From: Coriolopsis trogii
Lineage: Eukaryota > Basidiomycota > Agaricomycetes > Polyporales > Polyporaceae
Length of the DNA stretch: 64,000 nt
Assembly: GCA_020543525.1 (NCBI GenBank)
Contig: JAHYIO010000027.1
Coordinates: 124,001-188,000, forward strand
Direction of reading: 5' to 3'
The translations under genes and the position numbers were made by a program. Below the pieces are notes generated by a model. It was given only the letters and a program-made list of their open reading frames with translations, was not told the DNA's origin and did not search any database. Positions 45,021 to 57,400 of this stretch are shown here, one piece after another (the first letter of the stretch is position 1; every line of letters starts with the position of its first letter).

Positions 45021-47369
45021 TTAGTTGCGTGTGATTCGCTCTACGTCCCACCAGCTCTTGAGCAGTGTTTGGCGTATACTGTGCATGCCTGTATCGGGGC
45101 CGTGGTACGAGTGGTTCACGTCTTTCATCATCTCATCGGCCGTGCGTTTGTCTCCGGGCGCGAAGGGCCTATTCCATGACGTGATGAGATATTCATCCGG
45201 GCTGGGACAGGTATGCTTCAAGAAGATGAACCTAAGTCAGAGTGGGCCAACCTCGAGGTATTTGTGGGGTATCTCACCGCCGTGATCTCATGGAGCTCGC
45301 GTTGGATGGAGAGACAGAACGAGTCCATATCTGTCCGCTTGATCAGTGATGGCGTTCATAGACCCTCAATAACATTTCGGAGCTGGGTTCGTGCTGGGCA
45401 TCGACGCCTGTTCTCCGGCGTATAGGTTTGGACGCAGTCTGACGTGACAGATCTTGTCGGATGCTATTTGAACTGCATTGTACCTCGCGCTTCGTGGGCA
45501 GCCATATGCGGCATGGCACATCGTATTGTCTGGGTATACAGGAGAACGCTCACCTAGATCGTTCGGATCGTAATCAAAAGGATTCTCACTGTATGAAAGA
45601 AGACCACAACGGCTTTCAGTAATACCAGACAGAGAGAAGGCTTTCCACGTACATTTCCTGTCCGATCTCTAGGAAGCCAAGGAGAAAGAACGAAGCGAAC
45701 GCGGTGGCGCTGCAAGACAAAACGCACGTCAGCCGCTCAAGCAATCTTTATACTAACACACAGGCAGAAGCGGAACTTACGGAATGGTGAGATAGTGGAA
45801 CGAACTCCAGAGTTGAGACTGCGGATGAACATTCATGCGGTCAACCATCGCATCCAAACTACCCGCGCAAAACTAACAGCGCTCGGCAACTCACAGGTAA
45901 GAAGAAGAGATAGATCCAGAGCGAGATCCGGAGATGCACTTGGTACGCAAACGGCAGAGGCGTATCCCGGATCCTATCCAAATTCGTCACCGTGTCTTGC
46001 AGCTGCGAGATCCCGTTTGTAAATGCGGTCGCGAGCGCCGGCTCAAGCTGTTTGTTCTTGAGCAACCACGCAAGATAGCTGGACAGGAAGAGCGTGATCT
46101 CGAGCGGCACGTTCGAGTTTACCACCTCCCTGCGGATCTTCTTCCCCGTCATGGTCCGCGTCGAAGACGCAGCGACAGCAGTCGGCAGTAGGTCGGGTCT
46201 GGGTGTCGACCGGTGGAAGCGACGCTTGATGAGCCTGATGTTTCGGAGATAGGGGAGGTAATCGAGGAGGGACTTTGTGGGCGGACTCCGTGCATGGGTT
46301 AGCGGGTGTTCGCTGGGTACAGTGTGGAGAGCCGCCTCCCTCTCGTGGATGGTAGGATATACACCGCACCCGACAGGAAGGGGAGGCCAGGTAGAAGGGG
46401 GCAAAGGGTACATCTGCTCCTCCGTCAGTTGGCTCTTGTGGCTTTCCGGATCATGATGGCTATCGCTCGTGTTACCGTGGCCATCAGAAGAGAGCGAACG
46501 CGGGGATGTGGGCGTATTGATGGTGTAGCATTTTGAGGGGTCCATTGTCGAGGTTCTCCACAGCGGAAGCATACCCTCTTCCGAATCCATTTCAGGTGCG
46601 TGGGTAACAAAACGGGGAAGGAAGCACACGAGAGGGTAAAGGTCCTCGTAACCCACTCCCGGTTCTCCGCGGAGCAAATGCTGAGAACCAGGGTCAGCAC
46701 CTGCGAGATCAAGACTTGGACTCCTAGGGTCATGAATCGCACCTTGACGGAGACCGAGAAGGCATGGACCAAGTTAACCATACTCTTTTTCTCAATCGCA
46801 ATCTCTAGGATGCTCTTGGGTTGCCCAGTATCCTTGTCGACACGCTCGAAGGGAACATGTACCCAGATCTGAATAGCAAGCGTCCATAAGCCTTGGACGC
46901 AGAAGGGGTTTTTACTAAACACAGCAATGAAAGTGTGAGAACTCACAACCTGTGCGATGTTGCGCGAAGCGAGGGAGATGGTAGTCCATAGCTTCCTACC
47001 TTCCATGTAACTGTAGTGAGGCGAAGCCGGAATGATGAGCTTTGCTCTATCATTCAGGCACATTAAGTGGTACCCACCGCTCATATGCAGAAGACGTTCG
47101 GAACGAGATGACCAGACCGAGGACCGTACCCAGAACCGTGAGCATCGCACTCGAGAAGGAAAGCTGGATTTTGGTCATTTCCGACACAAGTGTTACCACT
47201 GAATGATATGCGGGGGAGTCTGTCAGAATAGCCACACCCACCACGAGAAGAGGTACTCACTTGTGGCAACAAGCGTAAAGAAAAGTACCCCGGGCCAGAT
47301 GTCGTCTAGTATGGTAGCCTTGAACTTCTCCCGACTCCATTCGCCAAATAGCGCGTGTTTGGCAGTCAT
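45021..47369 (-). CDS. bestrophin-like (RFP-TM/UPF0187) chloride channel family protein
   Basis: Membrane protein of the bestrophin family, anion channels in animals and bacteria; the fungal members are little studied. Ten exons: 47369..47261, 47198..47078, 47010..46950, 46868..46743, 46680..45895, 45818..45781, 45709..45653, 45588..45554, 45330..45278, 45215..45021; 1581 nt, 526 aa. Seen are DIWPGVLFFTLVATMVTLVSE (first helix), the signature GLVISFRTSSAYERYMEGRKLW, NIAQIWVHVP, VPLEITLFLSSYLAWLL, ISLWIYLFFLP, TIPATAFASFFLLGFLEIGQE, the conserved ENPFDYDPNDLDMD calcium-clasp-like segment, and QRELHEITAH. Between the second and third helix groups is a long poorly conserved insert (about residues 165-325), Ser/Pro/His-rich and probably cytosolic and disordered. 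Such inserts occur in fungal members. Intron 8 (45553..45331, 223 nt) is longer than the rest. Confidence 0.9.
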
Positions 47370-48187
47370 TTATGTATACGACGATTGTGACGGGTGCGCT
47401 GAGAGTAAAGTAGTGAGGCAGGAGATACGATGGCTGAAGAAGCTGCTAATCAATGAGAATACGAGCAGTTCTCAGGGTGTAGAGGGAAAGCTGAGGACAG
47501 AAGGAGCAGCAACCTAGTGAGCACAAAGAGAGACGGGGGGAGAGAGGGGTACGGGAGGTGACAGATCTTGCTGGGACCACAACGCAGCTTCGAGGATTCC
47601 GTCCGTTGAGCCCCAGGACTACGAGGCACGAGGAAAAGGACACCTCGAGGGAGATTGTAAGGTCGGGACCGAGTGATGAGGCAGGGGTGCCTTGCACGTT
47701 GGGGCAGGTACACATGCGCTGACCTCCAGAATCACCGTTTTGCTGCAGGTATGGGTGTGGTGGACGGCGCTTGCTCGAAGCATATTGTTGGGTGTTCAAG
47801 GGCCAATCACAGAGGCTTGCATAGCGCTAGTAGTGACAGGTGTGGGGAATCTACAACGCGGCAGGTGTCTGTCAAATTGAGAGGCCCCGCTAGGATGCCT
47901 GCAGCTGCTGATTGTTGGAAAATGTTCTCCGATCGTCCAGCGCGCGCATTCCGGATACGCGTCCAGACTTTGATGAAGTCAGTAAGTACATCTTCTCGGA
48001 GGTTACATGTATACGATATCTGTATCGCAATAAGTACTATGTAACGTTCTGAACGGCTTTGTACCACTTACACAGTACACGCATCCTGATCTGACGTCGG
48101 ACACGTACGAAATACTTGTCGGCTCTTGGTGTCATAATCATTCATTGCATACACCACAGGTACCACAGGAAATGAGTAGACCCCTCA
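47370..48187. other. intergenic, no gene seen
   Basis: 5' flank of the bestrophin-like gene and 3' flank of the M35 gene. No recognisable ORF. Confidence 0.5.
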
Positions 48188-49717
48188 TCAAGCAGGGAGA
48201 GTATCTTGCCCGAAGTGCGCCTGGGACGGCAGCACAGTATCAGCGCTTGATGAGTCGTCGTGCGCTCCAGCAGCATAGTATTCGTGGTTGTCGGCGTTCA
48301 TGATTGCGAGGTGAGGGTAGCTGCGCGCGAGTTCTTGCGCTAGTCGTTCTCCGTATGCGTGGTCTTCCGTGCCCCCGTTTCGCGTAAAGTGCGAAGACTG
48401 GGTGCGAAGCGTCAAGCTGTCAATAATCTCTGAAAGCCGCGTGATGAGATACTACATAGCATATGACATACCTCATGGACAAGAGTTGAAGCGCGCGAGT
48501 TACGGCCACCGACGGGAGCCCGGAAGAATTGGTCGCAAACATGTATCTTCCCAAAGCTTTGGATGCGTGAGCAAAATGAAAGGTTGAGTAAAAGAGCAGA
48601 GGGACATACTCGTTTGGGTAAACATAGGCGTATACACCCGGACGACTCGCACAGAAGTCCGTATTGCAGACATATGTAAACTCGGAGTAATTGTTGCCGT
48701 TCAAGGCTTCGAAATGAGAGGCAACCGTGGAGAAGCGGCTCTCGCTAGGTGCACCGAACCAACGCTCGTAGTCGGTGCTGTTGGGACCTTCACGAGCGAG
48801 CTCACTGCATTGTCAATTGCTATTATCAGGTACGTCGAAGACCACGCTATGAATCAAAGCACGTACGCGAGGCCGCTGGAAACATATTTCTTCGCCAAAG
48901 GGATGGCTCCCTGTACCGCGCGCTTTTGCCAACCTTCGCAGTCTTTCAATTCCGGAGTGAACGCGAGGGTTTTCTTGCAATCGAGAGGCTCGCTGATGTC
49001 AACTGTCTGGAATGGGCGGTCTCCACCAGCCACAATTGCATGGATACTTCCGTTGGACGTGTAATAGAGGGTGTTGAATTTCCTCAAAGCGATCACATAT
49101 TGCCCAGGACCGGATGCGGAGAAGTCATATGCTTGAGATACTGTGTGTTCGATGAGTTTGGGCCATTGTGGTATCGATGGAGATGATGAATAAACTGTGC
49201 AGTCTCCACACCGGAGAGAAAGCCTTGCGGCGGGCGCCCATGCACCATATACATATAGGGACATGCACCGTCTGCACATAGAGCCATTCAACGCTTGAAG
49301 ACGTACCGGAATGCTCTAGTTCTATGGCCTCTCCAGGGAGGAGCGTTGTGAAGGCGGTGGCTTCGTTCGACGCTAATGCGATCTCAGGGACATATTTGGC
49401 CTATGGAGTATCATTTATGAGCGCATATAGTCACTCATATGTATCATAGGCCAACCGATGCCCACCTCAATGCCTATGAAGTCCGGTGCCGTCCCGTACT
49501 TGTTCGAGATCTCGAAGATATCGGTAGGAAGATCCGAGAGAACACTCCGGGGATCGTTGAGCAGTGTGAGGTTGGCGTCACCGACGTTCGTTACCCTTGT
49601 GGAGATGGTGAGATCGCAAGCACTAGCAACGCATGAGGGGGCAGAAAGCTCCACCAGCAGAGCGGGAGCAGCGGACGCTATAGTCGCGAAAAGAGCGGGG
49701 TAAGACAGCAGGAGCAT
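48188..49717 (-). CDS. secreted M35 metalloendopeptidase (deuterolysin / peptidyl-Lys type)
   Basis: Zinc endopeptidase of the aspzincin clan, secreted; mushroom relatives cut before lysine. Six exons: 49717..49466, 49400..49307, 49140..48867, 48804..48610, 48556..48472, 48397..48188; 1110 nt, 369 aa, a normal prepro length. A signal peptide (MLLLSYPALFATIASAAP) precedes an N-terminal pro-domain beginning LLVELSAPSCVASACDLTIS. The mature enzyme contains TDYERWFGAPSESR, YVCNTDFCAS, YAYVYPN, KIHVCDQFFRAP, then HESSHF (H299, E300, H303) and GGTEDHAYG. The Asp of the latter (D312) is the third zinc ligand typical of M35. The zinc motif is split by an intron after HE, so the reading depends on the acceptor at 48397. 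All ligands are intact, so the protein should be active. The tail after NADNHEYYAAGAHDD is longer than in the mushroom enzymes I know. Confidence 0.92.
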
Positions 49718-50739
49718 GGGTGCAGGAGGTGATGGGAGTGTTTGCGAGAGGTATGGGGGATCTCTAGCTTGCGTGCGCAGGCCTTATACGCTCCTGTATG
49801 CTATCTTGCATGTCACTGGAGGTGAAGACATCTTTATTCGCTACCGGACAGTCAGTGTACAGATGCGGGTATCGACACATAAGTATCCAGTTGACGCATG
49901 TGATCTGGACGCACCATAGGAAACATTTCAGCATCAGGTACATCAACAATTCTGGAGGCGTACCAATTTGCATCGCTAACCTGGTAGAGGACGCGATGGA
50001 ACAAGAGTAGTGAGTGGGAGAGAGAACTCTTGCGACGGATGGATGTGACAGAAGTGTAACAGACTTGGGGGAACGCGTGATGTAACGCGTCTGAGCGCGT
50101 CCGTCCTGGCGTTTATCCACCACTGTCACTGTGGCCACACAGGCTCACCTCCGAGTCGTCTTTATTCCTATGCTTCCGCTTCAAGCTCGCATGCGAAGTA
50201 GCTCATACCAATATACTTCTGCGCAGCAAGCTACGTAGGCCCTCAAAATGCCAGGCTGAATTCCGCGCGATCTGGCACCGACTATATGCTGTATCAACAC
50301 GAGTACTTGGTCGCTTGAACAACTCGCGACAACAAGAAACAAGCAAGATATGATTGATCTATCAATACTGGGGCCCTCATGCAACGCAGGTGAGCCCTGC
50401 AAACCTCCGTACCTCGGCCTCTTGACCTAACGCACGTCAGGGCTTCAGTATCTCCTAGTATCGTGCAAGGCATTGCGAAGCTGTGACGCGTGCAACAGGT
50501 CTTCGAGTGTATCCAGAGGATCGCACAGAATATAGTGTTGGGTACAGGTAAGCTACATTCATGTAGTAGACATTGTCTCTCGAACAGTCGACATACTAAT
50601 AGGTTGTAACGACGAAGACCTAAGGATCCATTGTTACAGTTCCGTGTATCCCGGGTATGTGTTTATAAAGACCCTAACGAAGTCCAGAAGATGAAACGCA
50701 ATAGTCCCGATATTGTACTGTCTCTAACACACACAAAGC
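49718..50739. other. intergenic, no gene seen
   Basis: 5' flank of the M35 gene and 3' flank of the C2H2 gene. AT-richer than its neighbours; no credible ORF. Confidence 0.5.
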
Positions 50740-52794
50740 TCAGTTCTCGTTCATGCAATCTATCAACCAGGTCAGTATCCAAGTCTCTCGCACGGTTGAG
50801 CTGAGTACTCACCATCCTTTTCTTGCACACGACTCTTGCGCCTCTTCCGGTCTCCGCCCCTCTTCTTCGACGGCGGGCCGTCGACACGACACAGCGTCTT
50901 CATGTGCCTCAACGCCGCGTCGCGCCGCGCGAACGGCCGTCCACACCGGTTGCACTGGTACTCCTCCGCTTTGATGTGCTTCGAGCTCACATGCCGTCCG
51001 AAGTTGGCACTGTCCTTGAAAGCCATCCCGCACCGCACGTGCTGTCCGTCCTCTGTCTCGACCGGCCACGGGCAGTGCAACGTCTGGTCCCCCGCCTGGA
51101 CGAAATGCGACCGCATGTGGCTCGCGGTCTCCGACTTCTTCCCGCTTAAGACGGCGCCGCAGCCCGGGAACGCACACTTGAGCGCACGCTCCGTGTCGTA
51201 GTGGTACGCGGGCACAATTGCGCCTCGCGGGCCACGTATCATGCGCGCACCGGACTCGGACGCAGCGAACAGGCCGACATCGTACGGGAGCTGCTTCGCG
51301 CGCCAGCGCTTCCGTGGGCCGTCCTCGTCATCGCTTTGCTGCGATTGCGCGGGAGCTGCCTCCGCGTCTGGGCTCGATTCCTCACGCTCGTCGGCGTTTG
51401 CGTACCGTCGCTTCGTCCCGACAGAGGAGGCCACACTCGCTGGTGGTGAGGGGTTGCGTGCGGAAGCAGCCTCCGCTTGTAACGCCACTGCAGCCATGAG
51501 CTGCCGGCTCGCCACGAAGCGGTACTTCTTCGGAGTCGGGGCGACCACTGCGGGCTGAGGCTCTTCGTGCTGGTGCGCATGAGAAGAAGTCCGTTGGTGC
51601 TGGGGATGGGCAGGACGTCCTCGTGAGGGTACCTCCGCCGCAGGGTGGTCGAACAACGGCAGCTCTCGACTCCTGAACGGTATCCGCGTGCGCACGTCCG
51701 ATTCGGCGATGGGAAGCCTGGCCAGATCCCCATGCTTCGCGAGGTGACGAAAGGGGGACTGAGGGCTCGTGCTCAATGACGACGACGACGTGGGCGAAGA
51801 CCGCTGGATGGGACTGAATGCGGCACGGTGGACCGGGCTCGTGGTGGTCGCGGGCGTACCGAACACGACCCGGGGGGACGGGAGGGTGAGCGCCTTCGGA
51901 TCGACGGGTCTAGACAGGCGCAGCGGTGGGAGCTCGACGTTCTCATGCTCGAGCTTGATGATGTGTTGCAGCTCGTCCTCGTCCGTGGGTTCAGTGTCCG
52001 TGCGGCCCAGCGAAGGCGAGCTAGTCCCAAACGAGCTCGTGCTCGGAGTGGGGCTCGAGGGAGGGCTCGCGGTCTCGTCGCGGTCCATACCCGAGAAGCT
52101 CGGACGCGCGCCAGGGCGAGGGCGAGAGGAGCCTTCTTCGAATTCCGGGTATGCGGACCGGATCTGCGGTGGGAGACTGTCGAAGCAGCGCCGTTCAGTA
52201 CACTCAAAACCTTCTGGAACAGCCATCACGTAAGGGTACGTACTGTGCGTGCTGTCGAAGTCCGGGCCTCGTGGCCTCCGGCGACCAGCTTCCCTCCCGC
52301 TCACGGATCGAGTCCCCCTCCGACGTGGCATACGACTGCGCCCGCCCTGGGGCCGGCGACGAGCGTCGTTCCAGCACGAAGGGGCGGGTTGGGGGCGGGG
52401 GGACGCCGCCATGCGCGTGAGAGCTGTGAGACGGCCGCAGAGGGCTCTCGAGCAGGCCTCGGCGGAGCAACGTATGTGGTTCCGAACCGGCGCTCCGCTC
52501 GGACCCTTCTCCGTCCGTGTCCACGGGGCGTCGTCGCTCGCGCTCTTCATGACGGACGCGGGAAGATGCAGGCGAGGACGATCCGGAGGACGAGGGCGAC
52601 CAGGAGCCCGTGGAACCCCACGTCGAGGTCGCGTTGGGGCTGCTGAAGGTCATGCGTGCGCGCAGGCTGGGCGTGGGGCTTGCAGAGTGCGGAGGAGTCG
52701 ACAGTGGTGGTGCCTCCCGGGATGATAGGCAAGGGCCTGGGGCAGCGGTGGCTACTTGACCGTTCGAACGCGACGAATGGTAGCTGATGCGCAA
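50740..52794 (-). CDS. C2H2 zinc-finger protein, probable transcription factor
   Basis: Probable nuclear DNA-binding regulator. Two main exons, 52794..52244 and 52176..50813, then either a spliced 20-nt terminal exon 50759..50740 (644 aa) or read-through to TGA at 50772 (651 aa). The donor is a consensus GTGAGT, so splicing is favoured. The first about 500 residues are Ser/Pro/Arg-rich and disordered, with many SP/TP sites. The C-terminal part has three fingers: KCAFPGCGAVLSGKKSETASHMRSH, then CPWPVETEDGQHVRCGMAF to FGRHVSSKH, then YQCNRCGRPFARRDAALRH with a Cys in place of the last His (MKTLC). A basic nuclear signal follows (KKRGGDRKRRKSR). The finger order, including a long Cys-Cys spacing in the middle finger, resembles other basidiomycete C2H2 proteins. 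The start at 52794 is the first in-frame ATG; the internal Met at the MTFSSPNATSTWG position is an alternative. Confidence 0.8.
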
Positions 52795-54413
52795 GGCTAG
52801 TGAGCTAATGAGCCTCTACGCGGTGACACGAGATGCGCACCTGGTGCCACTTCCGGTGTCTCGCATACTGGAGGACGCCCAGTGGGCATGGGTGGTCTCG
52901 GAGGGCCTGCGCAGGTGGTGTCCCTCTGCCCTCCGCGCTCTCTCAATGACGAGCGGGGAGTGAGAGGCATCTCCGTGCGAGCTGGCTACGGGGTAGTAAA
53001 ATCTGTGCATGTGGTGCGCGCCGTGAGTGGTAGTAGTAGTTGTGGCGGCCATGGTGCTCATGAGTTGTGTAGTTATACTCCCGCCGGCGGGTTATCCGAG
53101 GCCTCGCGAACAAAGGATGGCGGAGAGAGAGCAAACGACGAAGGGTTGGTCAAAGGAATGCTTGCGGAGCGACGCGGTAGTTGAGAGCCTCCCTGGGTGG
53201 CTCAATCAAGCGACGCGTACGCGAGGTGCTACGGTGCGGTTATCCACACGCGTACTGAGCAGACGGGCGTGTTGGGGGGACAAGTGAAGCTTAATCGTTC
53301 GAGACGTGGATATGATCGGCCAGCGCGGCGGTGGGTGTGGCCAGGACGGTCGACGGTCGACAGGGTCGGTATATATACACGTACATCATCCGCCACACGG
53401 ATTCGTATCTGGAGATTGGGCGTGGGCGGTGGTGAGCCACACCATACGAGGGTGGCATGCGTGCACGCGCTATGACAACCGAGCTATGTGCGTAAGGGCC
53501 TAGCCCTGGGTCGGAAGGAGAGAACAAAGGAGCCTGTTATGGACAGTGCAAAGCGAGATTGAGTGCGCGGATGTGGTGGCTGCTTCCTTGCGGGCTCGGA
53601 ACAATTGGTCCTGTGGCCTGGGAAGGACAAAGGGCGGCGGCTAGGGAGCGGGGCCCACCGCCGCGTGATTATCGAGCGCGTTGGGGGACTCATCATGGGC
53701 AGGACGCGCTCCCATTCGTCGAGAGAGGACCGTGTATGTGGAGGCTGGCGCATCGATCCGACATTCGACACACACCCCGTGCCTGGCTGGCCCAACAATG
53801 GTGCCAGCCATCACTGGGGTGCATTCCATCTGAACATCCGAAGCCCACGAAGCACGGCGACGTGTGGCCACAGGACAGTTCTCGCGGAACAGCGGTGAGT
53901 GGATATGCTATTATGACGGTCGAGACCATCGCCCGGAGTCTGACCCACCGTCCAGGGTGCGCCTCAGACGGACCTCCGAAATGCAGGGTTCCCCCGCGAT
54001 CGCACACTTGCCTGAATGTTACACATATGGGCGTGTGGCAAACGCGTGCTTCCGGGCGACTCTCCGCGCCGATCCCCAAATATCGACTCTTTCGTCGGCG
54101 CTGGCAGACCAGACGGACGACAGTGGCCACACACACCGCCCTTGCGTGTCCGCTCAACGCATCCGTACTAAAGAAGCGGACGTGAGAGTGCGCTGCTGAT
54201 CGGGCGACACTCCTCACTTCGGACCCGGTCCGTAAACAGTCGGTCGTGAGTCCCCTCGTTACTCCGTCTGTGATCTGGCCATTGCGTGCACAGCGACGGG
54301 CCATCCGCATGCGGGGTGGCGGGGGAAACAAATCGAGTCAAGCTCCCCCAGACCGACATATATACTGGCTCCGATAGACGCCTATTGAACGCCCAGCGAC
54401 TTGCCTAATCGGG
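52795..54413. other. divergent intergenic region, 1.6 kb
   Basis: Lies between the C2H2 gene (-) and the M16 protease (+). A TATATATA element at about 53370-53376 could serve the C2H2 gene, and one at 54359-54364 the protease. The 53480-54200 part is GC-rich and carries overlapping open frames on both strands with no recognisable domain. Confidence 0.5.
54357..54366 (+). promoter_or_regulatory. TATA-like element of the M16 protease gene
   Basis: CATATATACT centred about 55 nt before the ATG at 54414. The spacing supports 54414 rather than the internal ATG at 54681 as the first start codon. Confidence 0.45.
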
Positions 54414-57400
54414 ATGCCCTGTACTCCGCGACGCCCGCAGTCGGCGCAGCTTGACCGGACCCAAGTGGAACTTGACCCGCAGATCGACGCACTAAGACTC
54501 CTCTGGCCTGGCCCACAGAATATCCCTCCTCATCATTCCAGGGCATCCCGCTCGGATTACTGCCTCAGAACCAACGAACGTTCTCATCCGATCCTTGCTC
54601 GTCAACCTCCGGCAGCTCCATCCGGTACCCTCGAATCACAATCGCCCGTCTCTAGGCTCTCAGATCTCCGCGCCCGGCTCATGTCGCCCTGGAAGGACGT
54701 CCCAGCTTCGGGGGCGCTGCCTCCATACCGTCTGTTCACAGGCGATCTCGAGAAGCCTTCGCTCGATGACAGACAATACCGCATGCTCGAGCTCCAGAAC
54801 GGCTTGCGCGCCCTGCTCGTGCACGACGCAGAGGCGGACAAGGCCGCAGCGTGCTTGGCGGTCGCAGTCGGGCACTTTCATGATCCGGTACGACTTCCCT
54901 TCCATTCTTCTGTAGCTCACAAGTACAATAGTGATGGATGGAATTCGTCGCGACGTAGGTAGACGCCAACGGGATGGCGCACTTTTGCGAACATATGATA
55001 ACAAAGGTCGAGTGTCTAGTCATTTGGACGTGTTCATTGAGGTGTGATGTCTGCTGTCGAGGATGTGCCAACGTGGAGAGGGTTTGCCTCCTAGTGCACG
55101 CGAAGGCGCTGTGCTGCTCTCTCCCATAAAGATACCGAGTCTAGGCTCTGGTCTCTCAGTTGTACGAACGTCGCAAGACGTGCGCGCGTTGCAACTGATG
55201 TAGCTTGCTAGACCCACATTGGGCAATGTGCACATGAGCATTGCTTTTGTCTTGTGGTATTGTAACGAACTAGCTACCTCTATGGCTAGATCAAGAGTCT
55301 TCGGCCGTCTCTAGGGTCGGCAAGCTGACAGTGGATTATTGTTCACAGGGGTCAGAACCGTTTCCGGAAGAGAACAGTTTCTTCTCGGTAAGTCTTTTCT
55401 CATACAGATATTCAAAGACCAAAGTTTATCGAACTTTTGAAGTACATTGCCTCGAACGGAGGATTGCGAAACGCCGTGACGGGACAATTGACCACCGACT
55501 ACTGGTTCACCATCAATCCAAGCAAGCTAGAGGGCGGCATATCACGGCTCGCTGCGTTCTTCTACGCACCACTCTTCACAGAGTCGCTGGCCGGGCGAGA
55601 AATCAACGCTGTAGACTCCGAGTTCAAGCGGAACCAGCAGAACGACGACCGCCGGGTGTATCAGATCACCAAGACGATCAGTGTACCAGGTAACCCCTGG
55701 AGCAAGTTCAGCACCGGAAACTATGCTAGCCTGTCAGATTTCGCACGCAAAGGCAAGGGTGACGATGAAGCCGCAGTCATGAAGGAAACGCGGAGAAGGT
55801 TGGTGGAGTGGTGGGAAGCAGAATACTGTGCGGGAAGAATGGGTCTTGTTGTGATAGGCAAAGGTTTGCCCTCGCCGTATTGTGCTATCATAGCCTTGGA
55901 GACTCATTGCTTCTGGCTTGCAGAATCTCTGGACGAGCTAACATCGATGATTGTCCCTCAGTTCTCCAAGATCACGAATCGGGGCCTCGAACCGCGCCCT
56001 GCTTTCAAGGAGACTGTGTGGGCTCCGGAGCACCTAGGAGTACGTATCACTTGCGTTCATGCTCCAAAGTGCGTGCTCATGTCGTTTGACGAACCGGTCA
56101 GACGGTAATCTTCGTCAAGACGGTCAAGGACAAGTACGCATTCAGCATTCAGTTCGAGCTCCCGGATCTCCTCGAGCATTACGGAGCGAAGCCTGCGTCC
56201 TTCCTCGCGCACTTCCTGGGGCATGAAGGCAGTGGAAGCATATGCGCGTATTTGAAGAAACGTGGCTGGCTCCTCAGCCTGGAAGCGGGAGATTCTGGGC
56301 ACTCGCGCGGTGTGGTTCTCTTCCAGATCACAGGCACCCTCACTCTCGAAGGATACCGTGAGTCAATTATCCTGAATTGTCATAACCGTACCTCTTGTCA
56401 GAATGGTCATCATCATCGTGTTGCAGTGCACTACGAGTCTGTGTGGAAGATCATCTTTGATTACATCGCCATGCTCCGCGCCTCCTTTCCGCTCGAGCCG
56501 TACCATTACGACGAGGTATCCACTATGGCGCGCACCCGGTTTCGCTTCAAAGAGAAGGCGGAGCCACAGAGGTTCGCTCAGACACTCGCGCGCGACTTCT
56601 CAGAACCCTATCCACCGGAGTGGCTCCTGAGCGGCCCATATTTGTACCGGGAATACAATGAAGGTATCATGAGACAGCTCTTGGAAGGCTTCACCCCGGA
56701 GCGTGCCAGGTTTCTGTTGTTGGCAAAGAGTCATCGCGAGAAGGTTGTCGGCAAGGACGTTCAATGGCAGACCGAGAAATGGTACGGAACGCAGTATACA
56801 GTCCGAAAGCTTGATGATGCTTTCGTCCGTCGGGCGAGTGGTCCATGAACTTACTATGGCGCCCTTGATCTGACTCTTTCCGTACGAACTCACACAGCTC
56901 CGTGAACCAAGTCAGCGTGACGAGTTGTTCTTGCCGCGGCGCAATCCGTACATCCCTGCAGACCTCTCCGTAGACAGACAGGATGTGAACGAGGTAGGTC
57001 ACAATCGACTTGCTTTCCGCCATACATCACATCACCTATCTGCCACTTATTGTCTGACGAATGGGGACGGGACAGCCTGCCAAATACCCGACCTTGATCT
57101 CCCGGAGCGAGGGCGCTCAGCTGTGGCACAAGAAGGACGACCAGTTCTGGGTACCAAAGGCGCATGTCCACATTGTCATAGAGAGGTGCGCATACGTGAT
57201 TCAACATGCTCAAGTGGCGCGCCTTGACATCTGTATCACAAGTCCCATGGCACATGCGACAGCTCGACATGAGATGATGACGAGGTACGTACTGAGCATC
57301 TCCTTCGTTTGAGGACATGCTGAACCCGTGGTGGGTAGGCTGTGCGTGGACTTGGTGGAGGATGCCTTGGCAGAGACAACTTACGACGCCGACCTCGCCG

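Noticed and set aside
44611..45051. 146-codon - strand frame after the bestrophin stop
   Set aside because: Overlaps the bestrophin 3' end, no domain, AT-rich 3' flank; probably chance.
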